Assembly: GCA_024362935.1 (NCBI GenBank)
Contig: JANCRA010000006.1
Span: 30,683,924-30,747,923, forward strand
DNA length: 64,000 nucleotides
Reading direction: 5' to 3'
DNA from: Setophaga petechia
Taxonomy: Eukaryota; Chordata; Aves; Passeriformes; Parulidae
Part shown: positions 1-11,060 of the stretch, piece after piece
How the letters are laid out: each line of letters starts with the position of its first letter
How positions within the stretch are numbered: position 1 is the stretch's first letter
Notes under the pieces: model-generated
Database searches by the model: none
What the model saw: the letters and a program-made list of their open reading frames with translations, nothing else
Told to the model about the DNA's origin: nothing
Translations under genes and position numbers: made by a program

Positions 1-3000
1 CCCCTCCCTTTTTTTTAATAAAGATGGTTCTCCTTTCCTCAAGGGGTACTACATTTTCAATACAAACTCAGCAAGGGGCATCAGGGAGAAGTGGTGCAAA
101 CCACCCCTGGGGTCGATGTGCTGGTGACTAAGGAATGGGACTGGGAAGAGTTAACACAGCAGTCCCACTAAGCTCTCCCTGCAAATTCAGTCCAGCAACT
201 GGACAGCTTGGAACAGACTCTGCCTCTGCAGTCCAGGGCTTGAAGTGTTATTTCTCAATAACCCTGAGCACATAAACAGGTCACACGCACTACAAGGCAC
301 TATAGGAACGTTTCACTTGCAATCCCTACAGAGAATACAGTTAAATTCAACCCAGATCCCCGGGAAGAATATCAGTTTCCCACAACACAAGTATGCTCGC
401 TGCTGTTAACTTGATTTCTGAAAAAGGGGCACTTGGATGGCGCTGCTTCTGCAGAGCTCTCAGGAAATGAACAAAATTCCACTCGGAGCCCCTTTCAGAT
501 AACCCCCAGGTCAGGGTTACCAAGCGACAGAAACATTACCAGGGATTGTGCACGGCATTCCCCCGCAGCAGGCACCAACGCCCGGGCTCACTTGCACCTG
601 TCTGACAATTTCTGTCCCATTTAACCACAACCTCCACACTCCAAACTTCATCTGCTGCTGTCTACCACGGCAGCAGCTTGTTTTCACAGCAAAGATTAGC
701 TCTAGTTAGCAGGGCTGGGTTACACCGTGTCCAAAGAGAAACTGCTCTGTGGCCAAGGGAAAAGCGCCGGGATTCCAGGGACTCCCACCACCCAGCCAGG
801 GCTCCCCAGGGTGGGTCAAAGTGAGCTGTGCCATGTTTCACAGAGCCAGGAGGGGAACCAGCCTTGGTATTGTCATCCCAGCACCTTGAATTTCCATTCT
901 TCTCACACCAATCGAGCCAGTGAAGCAAATACTCCGAGGATTATTTTCTTTTGTGCTCGCGCTTTCAAACACAATTTTGTAATCTCGTCGAGTACCCGCG
1001 TCCCCAGTGAGAACTGAGCAGCCAGTTGATTTTGTAACCCACATGGTAAAAGCTTAACCAGCACTTGGCCAAAAACACCTTCCAGCACAGGCACACAGAG
1101 GGGAACAAGAGCCTGGCGGGGTCATAGGAAGGATCCCAACCAAGGATCCCAACTTGGTTTGCTAGAGGCAAATACAGACACAGCAGAAAGGCTTTAGCAA
1201 AGTAATGATTAATTTTCCTGGGGTTTTTGACAGATTATTCCCACCTTGAACTGCTGTTTAGCAGGTCACAAAACTACTACCAGCCTTTAGAGTTCTTTCA
1301 CAGAGACAATGGGATATATTTTCTCTATAGTAATTCAGAAGTGAAAGAAGGTAAGAAAACAAACACAAAAATACTTTGTACTTTTTCAGCTTTAGACTGA
1401 ATAGACACGCTTTGAAATGCAACTGCAGCTGAAATGAATGTAAATGTAGCCATATTCTATATTAAAATAAGTAGTAAAGAGTCATGTGACTTCTCTTGGA
1501 AAAAAAAAGAAATCACAAGGGAAATAGAAGACTACAGTTCTCACAGTAAAATTAGCATTTCTGTGCACAAAGCACTGTCTTCCTGTATTTCACTATATCT
1601 TTCATAAAAATTTCACAACACATGCAAAACCAAGGCATTTCAACACAAATCACTTCAAAAGCTACTTCTCTGCTACTCTACCATGTTGAGATCAAGAGTC
1701 AAAAGTGCCAGAAATTACCTTCTACCTCAGCCAGCACAAAAAGTTTGTTTTGCTGCATGCATTGTATGAACTGGAAATACTCTGGTGTGTACAGCATGAG
1801 AGAAGGCAGCCTTGCCTCGAAAAGATAAAGCCACTTTTCCAGAAGCCATATATAGACAGCATCAGCACATTGTCAAGGCTCTGACAGCTGCTTTTGACAG
1901 TTTTCTTCTGCGTTTAACACAAACAGAAATGCTGAATTGTTGGTGGTTTTCTGGCTTGCCATAGCCTGCCAGAAGGTAGGTTAGCCTCATGAATTTTAGG
2001 CACATCACAGGGATATTGGGAAGACACCTCCTGATTTTCAAAAGGCTGGTTTCTCCTGGAGAGGGCAGGCCCTGCCAGAAAGGAGCACCCAATTTCCAGC
2101 AGTCACTGAGTGAGTCCTGAGGCATTTCTCAGGAAAGGGCTCCTGGGTGAAGGCAAGATGAACACTTGAAGTGACACCACCCACCTGGAGTCCATACCAA
2201 CCCTTGCCTGCACTGAGATGCAAACTCTAACCTGGCATTTCACATCCTACCAAGGCTATTTTCCAAAGCCAGAGGGAAAACCAGATAACCACTGCTGTAA
2301 AATGAGCACAATATACACTATAGGGAACGCTGGAATTTTTGACATCCAAATCTGAATCTCGCAACTGGGACACAATTATGACTAGATTTAATTTTTCTTT
2401 TTGGCTAAAGAGACAGTTAAAATCTAGGGGGAAAAGTTTAGTTTCTGCCTCAGTGTTCTTTACGACGCCAAGATGATCTGGATGTTGTGATTTGGTTTCC
2501 ACACGTCATCTGCCTACCATAAATTCAAATATTTTCTGGGCTGTAAATTTAAAAGAAATAGCGTAGGATTAAGATCAGAAGCTGTGTCAGAGTTCAGCTT
2601 TTGAGAGAACTTTGCTATAGGGAACTCGAGCCATAACCAGAGCAAGTCAAAGGGCTTTGTTCTAACGACCCAAAGCAAAGTAATGCCAATAAACTCCTTG
2701 CCCACAAGTTCAGAAAAAGTCAAACAGAAATAGATTTGAAAAATACCAAAACAATTAATGCTGTGAGAAAGACATTATAAAGCTGATTTCCTGTAGCTCT
2801 GTGGTTGATTATCCTGTATTTCAGAAGGTGCAGGCTCTGGCCAGAGGTTTTATTTTAAGTAAGGGGAGAGTGAAGCCCTGGCAGAGCACACAGCTGAGCT
2901 GCTGGTACAGCTTTCTCCCAGGAGGTCACTGCATGTGCCTCTCTCCTCTTTCTGCCCAGAAATGTTTCATTATGTTCATAGAAACTCAGAATCAGAACCC

Positions 3001-4888
3001 AGACCTTTGTCCTACATGGTTAAAGCTTGCCTATAGGTTCAAAAGCTTTCTTGTGCCAGTGGGTGGAAAACAACCTACTTGAATGTAGGAAAAAAGTCAA
3101 GCCAAAAACACATTTAAGACTAGACAGAAAGTAAAGGACAAAATAGGTTTCTATAACCTTTATGCAGGCAGTGAATTTTCTGTCTCGATTGAGATTCATG
3201 AGAATCAGCCTGTCAGTTCAACTGTGCTACCCATTATGTGAGAAGGGAGAGGAGGAAAAAGGATTTGGAGCCCTCAAACAACAGCAACACAAGACGAGGC
3301 ATGGAAAATCCCAGCTCAGGGCTGCTCGATAGAGGTGGATCAGCCCTGAAGAGGACAACCATCAGCGTGGCCAGAAACACCAGTTACACAACAAATCAAG
3401 GGGCTCTCAAATTCCAAGGGAGGGAAAGACAGCTGCTGATTCCCTTCAGGAAAAACAGAGCGTGAAGAAAGCGGTTAATGCTGAAACATGAGGTACATTC
3501 TGCAGGAAGGTCCTCCTTGTGCAGAAAGGGACAAAATGCTTCCACTGCTGGAAGAGCTGGCACTGTACATATGGGGAGAATACCCAAAGAGAACCAAATT
3601 TTGAAGGAAAACCACAAAGGACTAATTGTGCTGCTCACTAACCTCAAGAGATTACAGCTCCAGTGAGATTATATAGCAGGGAAGAAACCACTAGTAAATA
3701 CCAGCTAGCTGAAAATAGAAAAATAGCTTTTTCTTTTTTTTTTCCTTTTTTTTCTGAAGAAAAGATCATCCTATGGCAGGCACACGCAGGGGGAAGGAAG
3801 CAAACTGGTAAAAATCTTCACTGTGAAAAAGCAGTAAAGCCTTATACCCAGCTCAGATTTAGAAACCATTAACATTTGGGGAATTTAAACAAGCTGACCA
3901 GTTAACACTTCACACACTGAGGGTAGTAGTTAAAGACAAAGCTTGTCTACAGGGCATGGAAACAGTCTGTAAAGTGAATTGCTTTAATCAGATTAAGACA
4001 TCTCCACTGTTTTTACACACAAAAGCCTGAAATCAATTGGATAATGCAAGACTCATCAACTGAGAAGCAAAGCAGAGCTCAGAGAAGTGTGAAGGCACTC
4101 AACCAACACCCGACACCCTTTGGGAGAGAAAACTTTAGTATCTAAACTGGCTTCCTTCACTACACTCTAGACAAGCACAAAAAATTTTGAAAAGAAAATA
4201 TTTAAGTGGATTTCAGAAGAACAAGCCTGTAAACATGAAGAAATTAATCAGTTTTGGTTTGTTTTTTGGGGTTTTCGGATTTTGAGGATGCCAACAGCCA
4301 ATCTTACTAGACAAAGCTCTTGGACATGAAGAACCTCATGCCCTGCCATCATCTGGTTCAAATCTCTATTCCAAACACCTGGGACCAGCAAAAACTACTA
4401 ATTAACCCTCCTAAGAACAGAGCTGGGAACCATCCTGTAGATTGACAGGTAGAGTTGAAGTCTTTCATCGTTGGGGTCTTAGGCCCAGGAAGCTGCAGGA
4501 ACACTGATATGTATATCAGATGCAGTTACAGTTCATGTGACACTGCTGTTGCTGAAAAACTATAGATAAAAACTCCCATTGTAACAGATACTGAATTTAG
4601 GATGAACTTGTAACACAGTTTGAAAGACTGTCAGCCACCATGCTCTCCATCTCCCCACACAGCTACTGCCTTCCCCCATCTGCAGTTTTCCAAACAAAGC
4701 CAAAACGCCTAAAATCCAGAACTGCAACATAAAGCACTTAGTTAGGAGGGGGGAAAAAAAAAAGTTTTCAACAAAAAAATGTAGGGAAGGCAATTAAAGA
4801 GCTGAAGAGGTATTGGTGTTTCCATGGCAATCTGGCAGGCAGGAGCCATGCTCGCCTCTTCTCCCAAGTGTTCCGTCATTCTGCAGCA

Positions 4889-6683
4889 CTAAATCTTTAT
4901 TAAAGCGAACGCTGAGCATGTGTGCCCGTGCAGAAATGTGAAATCTTTATTATTAAAGTGAAGGCTGAGCATGTGTGCCCGTGCAGAAATGTGAAATCTT
5001 TATTATTAAAGTGAAGGCTGAGTATGCGTGCCCGTGCAGAAATGTGAAATCTTTACTAAAGGCTGAGCATGTGTGCCTGTGCAGAAATGTTAAATCTTTA
5101 CTAAAGTGAGGGCTAAGCACGTGTGCCCGTGCAGAAATGAGAAATCTTTACTAAAGTGAACACTAAGCACGTGTGCCTGTGCAGAAATGTTAAATCTTTA
5201 TCATTAAAGTGAACACTGAGAATGTGTGCCCATGCAGAAACGTGAAATCTTTATTATTAAAGTCAACACTGAATATGTGTGCCCGTGCAGAAATGTTAAA
5301 TTTTATTATTAAATGAAGGTTGACCACGTGTGCCTGTACAGAAATGTGAAATCTTTACTAAAGTGAACACTAAGCATGTGTGCCTGTGCAGAAATGTTAA
5401 ATTTTATCATTAAAGTGAAGGCTGAGTATATGTGCCTGTGCAGAACTGCGGAATATTTACTAAAGTAAAGGCTGAGCATGTGTGCCTGTGTAGAAATGCG
5501 GAATATTTACTAAGGTAAAGGCTGAGCACATGTGCCTGTGCAGAAATGTGAAATCTTTACTAAAGTGAACACTGAGCATGTGTGCCCATGCAGAAATGTG
5601 AAATCTTTATTATTAAAGTGAAGGCTGAGTATGTGTGCCCGTGCAGAAATGTTAAATCTTTACTAAAGTGAACACTGAGCATGTGTGCCTGTGCAGAAAT
5701 GTTAAATTTTATCATTAAAGTGAAGGCTGAGTATATGTGCCCGTGCAGAACTGCGGAATATTTACTAAAGTAAAGGCTGAGCATGTGTGCCTGTGCAGAA
5801 ATGTGAAATCTTTACTAAAGTGAACACTGAGCATGTGTGCCCATGCAGAAATGTGAAATCTTTATTATTAAAGTGAAGGCTGAGTATGTGTGCCCGTGCA
5901 GAAATGTTAAATCTTTACTAAAGTGAACACTAAGTATGTGTGCCTGTGCAGAAATGTTAAATTTTATTATTAAATGAAGGTTGAGCACGTGTGCCTGTAC
6001 AGAAATGTTAAATCTTTACTAAAGTGAACACTGAGCATGTGTGCCCATGCAGAAATGTGAAATCTTTACTAAAGTGAACACTGAGCATGTGTGCCTGTGC
6101 AGAAATGTTAAATTTTATCATTAAAGTGAAGGCTGAGCATGTGTGCCTGTGCAGAAATGCAGAATATTTACTAAAGTAAAGGCTGAGCACATGTGCCCGT
6201 GCAGAAATGTGAAATCTTCACTAAAGTGAACACTGAGCATGTGTGCCTGTGCAGAAATGTTAAATCTTTATCATTAAAGTGAACTGAGAATGTTTGCCCG
6301 TGAAATGGGCAGACATGTTAACATTTACAGAAATGTTAAATTCTATTATTAAATGAAGGCTGAGCATGTGTGCCCGTACAGAAATGTTAAATCCTTACTA
6401 AAGTGAACACTGAGCATGTGTGCCTGTGCAGAAATGTGAAATCTTTAATAATAAAGTGAACACTGAGAACGTGTGCCTATGCAGAAATGTGAAATCTTTA
6501 CTAAAGTGAACACTGAGCATGTGTGCCTGTGCAGAAATGTGAAATCTTTAATAATAAAGTGAACACTGAGAACGTGTGCCTATGCAGAAATGTTAAATTT
6601 TTACTAAAGTGAACACTGAGAATGTGTGCCCGTGCAGAAATGTGACATTTTATCAATAAAGTGAAGGCTGAGCAGTGCAGAAT
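4889..6683. repeat. Minisatellite, ~50-54 bp unit, about 34 copies
   Basis: Tandem units share the core GCATGTGTGCCCGTGCAGAAAT, here shortened to the recurring pieces CATGTGTGCC and GTGCAGAAATGT, followed by AAATCTTTA and then either CTAAAGTGAACACTGAG or TTATTAAAGTGAAGGCTGAG. The two unit lengths differ by a few bases in the T/A-rich segment. Long and short units alternate in blocks, and multi-unit segments recur (compare 5540-5790 with 5780-6000), which indicates unequal exchange or slippage. Read on the minus strand, long units contain AATAAA. Reading frames of 60-98 codons cross it only because the units lack stops in some frames; I do not call them genes. Confidence 0.93.
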
Positions 6684-9418
6684 TGTTACCCCAGCGCCTC
6701 GCAGCGCGGATGGCAGAGACTGGAGCAGGGCTTGCTGCATGGAACAAACAGCAGGCCCGTGCCATTCTGAGATACAAAGCGCTTTTTTCATCCCCATGGC
6801 AGTCTAAAAAAAGGACATGTGCCCTAGGAACAGACTATTTTCTAAACAGAACAGACGATTATTTCTGCAGATCTCAGACGACCCTGCTTAGAATGATAGA
6901 AGCACTACTTCTCCTAACAAGCCCTCGACTTCTGCTGGAGAGACGATTTCAAAACGAATTCAGAGAAACTGAGGGCATAAAAAATCCACAAAAGTACTTT
7001 TTAGCACGTGCTTAGGAAAGCTCCTTTTCCCACAACGTGTCTGATGTTTCCCTAAGCTGCCCCAAAGGAGAGGTGACAATAATCACTGTATCCATGCTCC
7101 ACTGAAGAGTCATTAGCCAAGAGGACAAACTCAAAGGAAACGATGTTACACCTGGAGCAACTGCACAGTTACTGTACTGCCTGAACAGTTACAATAACTG
7201 CTTGGGTTTGATGCTAAGTAAAATGGATTGCCAGAAGAAACAGGCTGCCAGAGTCCTGCTACTGCTTTTCCATCTACTCCTGGTCCTGGGCTCAAAGGGC
7301 AGCCACCCATACTCTCCATGGCACAGACACCAGTTTGGGAAATGGGAGAACCCGAACAGGATCTACTGAAGGGAATCGCCCACTTATTGCAACAGCAGCA
7401 AATAATAATTTTTTAAAAAAAAATAGGGAGGGAAGTAGCTGTGGAAGCTGACAAAAACCCAACCCATCCACCGAAAGACATTCAAATTCCAAATGCCACC
7501 AGAGGCGTGAGTCCTCCTTTCCCAAGGATTCAAGTCCTGAGAACGGCAGCAGGAGGATCTTCACGTATTTATATTCTGACTAAGTGATGCCCTGCAGGAA
7601 GTGATGCGAGCGAGCCAGATTTTCATAACGCTCCCTTTTGAAAGTCCAAATCAGCATCTTTGATAAGAACAAATTTGATAGATGGCAACACCTTCAAAAA
7701 ATCAAGTCGAACTTGCTCTCCCATAAGCAAATCCCTATCAAGCAGACCAGCACTGTCAGCGTTATCTGAAGTCCTCCACATTTCACTGGGTGAATACTGA
7801 GGAGCTCACAGTGCAGTCCACGCCAGCACAGCACCGATTAAAGGTGGATTGTAACCTGTTAGAACCACGGCTGGCAGGCAGCAGCAGCCTGGTGAGACAC
7901 AGCAGGTAATGACAGCGGGGAATTAGGGTGGGCTTGACAGCCGGGCCAGAGGAGAAGGGAATGGCTCACAGCAATTACCGGGTAAGTATCCTCACCAAAA
8001 GCGCAGGTGTTGCTGCCCCACCCCAGCTTACTGCGCCTCCAACTGCAGCTCTTTGCAAAACTAAACTGGAAAAGCGAGTTGCTGCACCATGGGGCTTGCA
8101 TGATGAGACAGGGCTGAGCAGTCCAAACCAAAGCGCTCCGTGCATCCAGGAGCCTCCTCTTTATTGACCAAGAGGGCTGACATCAGGTACCTGCCCTCTC
8201 TTGCACAAGAGCATCAAGCCAGTTGAATATGCACCCGAAAATACCCTTTCGGTGACTTCATCTTTCCCTTTCCCATTAATTCAAGCCACAGCTCCCACTC
8301 CCAGGGAGTGATACTGAGCAGATGCAGGTCAGTATCTCACAACAACAGGAGTCACTTTCAGCCTGGATTTGTCACCTCCGCCGACCAGCCTTTGTTCAGC
8401 ACCAGGATGAGATTTCACCCACAAAGGCAAAAAATTTCGGCAGCATGGGAGGACCTCAGGGGAGAGTAGCCAGGCAAGTGACAAGAGGTGATGCCACAGC
8501 TACTTCTCCCGGCCCCTCAGGGAAAGGGCCAGCAATAAGCTGCCAAATTGTTCCTATGAAAGTACAGTTTCACTAAGTGGACACGACATTTAGCCTTTGC
8601 AAAATTAGTGTTTTGCCATCTTAGTGGACTGTGTAAGCCACTTCCAGAAATGACGGTGTTACTATGCACCACGAGTCCATGCTACCACAAAAGCATATTT
8701 CTAAGACACCTAGCCCTGAAAGACCCTTTAATTCTCCTTTTGAACAAACCTAGGCAAAAAAAAAAAATTGGGAAACAGCTTTTTTTAAAAATTCCAACCA
8801 CCTTCTTGCAACATATTAGCAAAACTAAATCGGCTTTCAGAGGGGATTACTGGAAAAAACCCCAACAACATTTCTCCCAGGAGACAAATACTGGCCATTT
8901 TTAATTTGGCCATTTCAAAGTCAAAACAGATCGATTGAGTGACCCAACTATTCTGCATCCAAACCAGCAAGAAGTGGTTAAAACGCCACATTCAACATTT
9001 TCCACTCCAAAACCATACTGAACAAAAAAAGTACTGAAAATACCAGCGTCTTGCTCGCTCATCCCTAAACGACTTCCACTAATGCTTTCTCCCATCGCTG
9101 CACTCTTCACAAGCCATCTGAAGAGCAGTCTAACCTCTCAAAAGTAAAAAGAAGGAATGAGAAGGCACGCAATCAATCAATGACTGCTGGTCCTCGATAG
9201 CTTTAACGCGGTGCCAGACCGCACAGGATTCACTCCGGGAGCGGGAGCTGTGGAAATGCCATGAGATAAATCTCCACCAGACCCCCTCGGTTATGGCTAT
9301 GAACAAACCTCACACATAACGCGAGCGCCAGCGTGCAGGGGGGAACAGTGAGCAAAAGCGGCACTTCCCTCAGATGTGCACACATGGCTTTATCGCGCCC
9401 GGGCTGATCAGCAGCAGT

Positions 9419-9447
9419 GGGAGGAGGAGGAGGAGGAGGAGGCGAGG
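9419..9447. repeat. Short GGA-rich microsatellite
   Basis: About eight consecutive GGA/GAGG units lie in the presumed NOTCH2 intron 1, roughly 430 bp past the exon 1 donor. It is purine-rich on the plus strand and pyrimidine-rich on the presumed sense strand. Confidence 0.8.
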
Positions 9448-9479
9448 CAGAGATTCCCTGTGTGTGTGCAGGAATGTCC

Positions 9480-10130
9480 CCTGCACACAAAGCTTCGCGG
9501 CGCAGGTATGCGAAGCGCCGGGCGCCGCACACCCTCTCCTCCCGTTCGCCGCCCGTTCCGCAGCTCGCTCCCCGGGCCGAGCGCATCCCCGGCCGGGCAG
9601 CCCGGGGCGGCTCCCGCGGGCTCCGGGAGCGCCGTTCCCACGGGGCTCAGCCGCCGCCGCCCCCGCGCCCGCCCGCCCGCGCCGGGGGCCGCTCGCACAA
9701 AGCGGCGGCGGCCCCGGGCCCCCCCGCGCGATGTCACCCGGCCGCGGGTGCCCTTCCCCGGCGGCAGCGCGGGGGAGGCGAGCGGCGGAGAGCGGCCGGT
9801 CCCCCCCGCGCCGCCCATCGCTCGGCGCCCCGCCGCAGCCTCCCCCCCCAACCCCGCGCCCCCCGGCACTCACCGGCGGCGGGCTCGGCGCGGCGGAGCA
9901 CGGCCAGCACCAGGGCGAGGAGCGCGGCGAGCGCGGGCCCCGCTCCGCGGGCCATGGCCACGGCCGCTCCCGCCGCCACCGGCTCGGCGGAGGGATCTGG
10001 GCGCCCGCCCCGCGCGGAGGGACACGGCCGCGCGCGCCGCCCCCGCTTCCTCCGCCGCGCCCCGCCCCGCCCCGCCCGGGCCGCCGGCAGGGGGCGCCCG
10101 ACAGCGGGAACGAGGGGCGGGAACGGAGCG
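9480..10130 (-). promoter_or_regulatory. NOTCH2: CpG island around the NOTCH2-like first exon
   Basis: The block is very GC-rich with dense CG dinucleotides, in clear contrast to the AT-richer sequence to the left. It covers the signal-peptide exon and its upstream flank. No TATA box is apparent upstream of the start codon on the minus strand, as expected for a CpG-island promoter. The exact transcription start cannot be set from sequence alone. The right edge merges into the GC-rich minisatellite. Confidence 0.75.
9874..9955 (-). CDS. NOTCH2: Signal-peptide first coding exon, probable NOTCH2 exon 1 (partial gene)
   Basis: An ATG at 9955-9953 in a good initiation context (GCC before, G after) opens 27 codons plus one base. 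The peptide begins MARGAGPALAALLALVLA and has the form of a secretory signal peptide: an arginine near the start, a hydrophobic Ala/Leu/Val core, and a small-residue end at EPAAG. The exon ends in phase 1 at a strong donor (G|GTGAGT). NOTCH genes have a short first exon encoding just the signal peptide and ending in phase 1, and in mammals NOTCH2 neighbours SEC22B, here the next gene upstream in the same orientation. These two points are the basis of the name. No EGF repeat is in the window, so the identity is an inference. Alternative: another secreted or membrane protein with a phase-1 signal exon. Confidence 0.5.
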
Positions 10131-11060
10131 GGACGGAGCGGGATGGACCCAGCGGGATGGACCCGGGGATGGACTGGGAATGGAGCGGGGATGGAGCGGG
10201 GATGGAGCAGAGATGAAGCGGGATGGAGCGGGGATGGAGCGGGAATGGACCGGGGATGGAGCGGGAATGGACCCAGGGGATGGAGCGGGGATGGAGCGGG
10301 ATGGAACGAGAATGGAGCGGGGATGGGGCGGGATGGAGCGGGAATGGAGCGGGGATGGACTGGGATGGAGCGGGGATGGAGCGGGGATGGAGCGGGGATG
10401 TAGCAGAGATGAAGCGGGATGGAGCGGGGATGGAGCGAGATGGAGCGGGGATGGAGCGGGAATGGACCCAGGGGATGGAGCGGGGATGGAGCGGGATGGA
10501 GCGAGAATGGAGCGGGGATGGGGCGGGATGGAGCGGGAATGGAGCGGGGATGGACTGGGATGGAGCGGGATGGAGCGAGAATGGACCCGGGGATGGAGCG
10601 GGGATGGAGCGGGAATGGACTGGGAATGGACTGGGAATGGAGCGGAGATGGAGCGGGAATGGAGCGGGGATGGACCCAGGGGATGGACCCAAAGGATGGA
10701 GCGGGATGGAGCGGAGATGGAGCGGGATGGGCCCAGGGGATGGAGCGGGATGGAGAGGGGATGGACCTGGGGATGGAGCGGGGATGGAGCGGGAATGAGG
10801 AAATGGGGGAGCGGGGCTGAACTCGGGGCTGGACCCAGGAATGGACCCGGGAATGGACCAGGGAATGGACCGAGGATGGGGAAATGGGGAAGCGAGGCTG
10901 AACCTGGGAATGGGCATGGGGATGGATCGGGGCTGGGCCTGGGAATGGACGCGGGAATGGACCCGGGAATGGACCGGGGATGGACGGAGGATGGGGAAAT
11001 GGGGGAGCGGGTCTGGACCCGGGGATGGGCCGGGGAATGGGGGCAATGAGGGCGATGGGG
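10112..11060. repeat. G-rich minisatellite, ~11-bp unit (GGGATGGAGCG type), ~80 copies
   Basis: The unit is GGGATGGAGCG, with variants GGAATGGAGCG and GGGATGGACCCAG. Longer higher-order blocks recur, for example around 10200-10400 and 10400-10570. The array starts about 160 bp upstream of the NOTCH2-like ATG, so it overlaps the likely promoter or 5' UTR. The plus strand has repeated GGGG runs separated by 7 bases, which fits the usual G-quadruplex pattern. Because the unit is 11 bp and lacks stops, reading frames of up to several hundred codons appear on both strands; these are by-products of the repeat, not supported genes. Confidence 0.93.

Larger units (their letters stand above)
1..9873 (-). 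other. NOTCH2: Probable NOTCH2 intron 1 (5' part), non-coding
   Basis: This stretch lies downstream, on the minus strand, of the GT donor at 9873-9872 that ends the signal-peptide exon. I see no recognisable coding exon in it on either strand. The open frames present are short and do not resemble a known domain; no EGF-type cysteine pattern is visible. It contains one large minisatellite (separate entry), scattered A- or T-rich runs and a GGA run near the donor. Assignment as an intron depends on the exon 1 call and on the second exon lying to the left of the window. Confidence 0.5.

Noticed and set aside
4889..6683. CRISPR-like look of a regularly spaced repeat array
   Set aside because: Units are head-to-tail with no unique spacers, the setting is a vertebrate intron, and no cas genes exist; it is a minisatellite.
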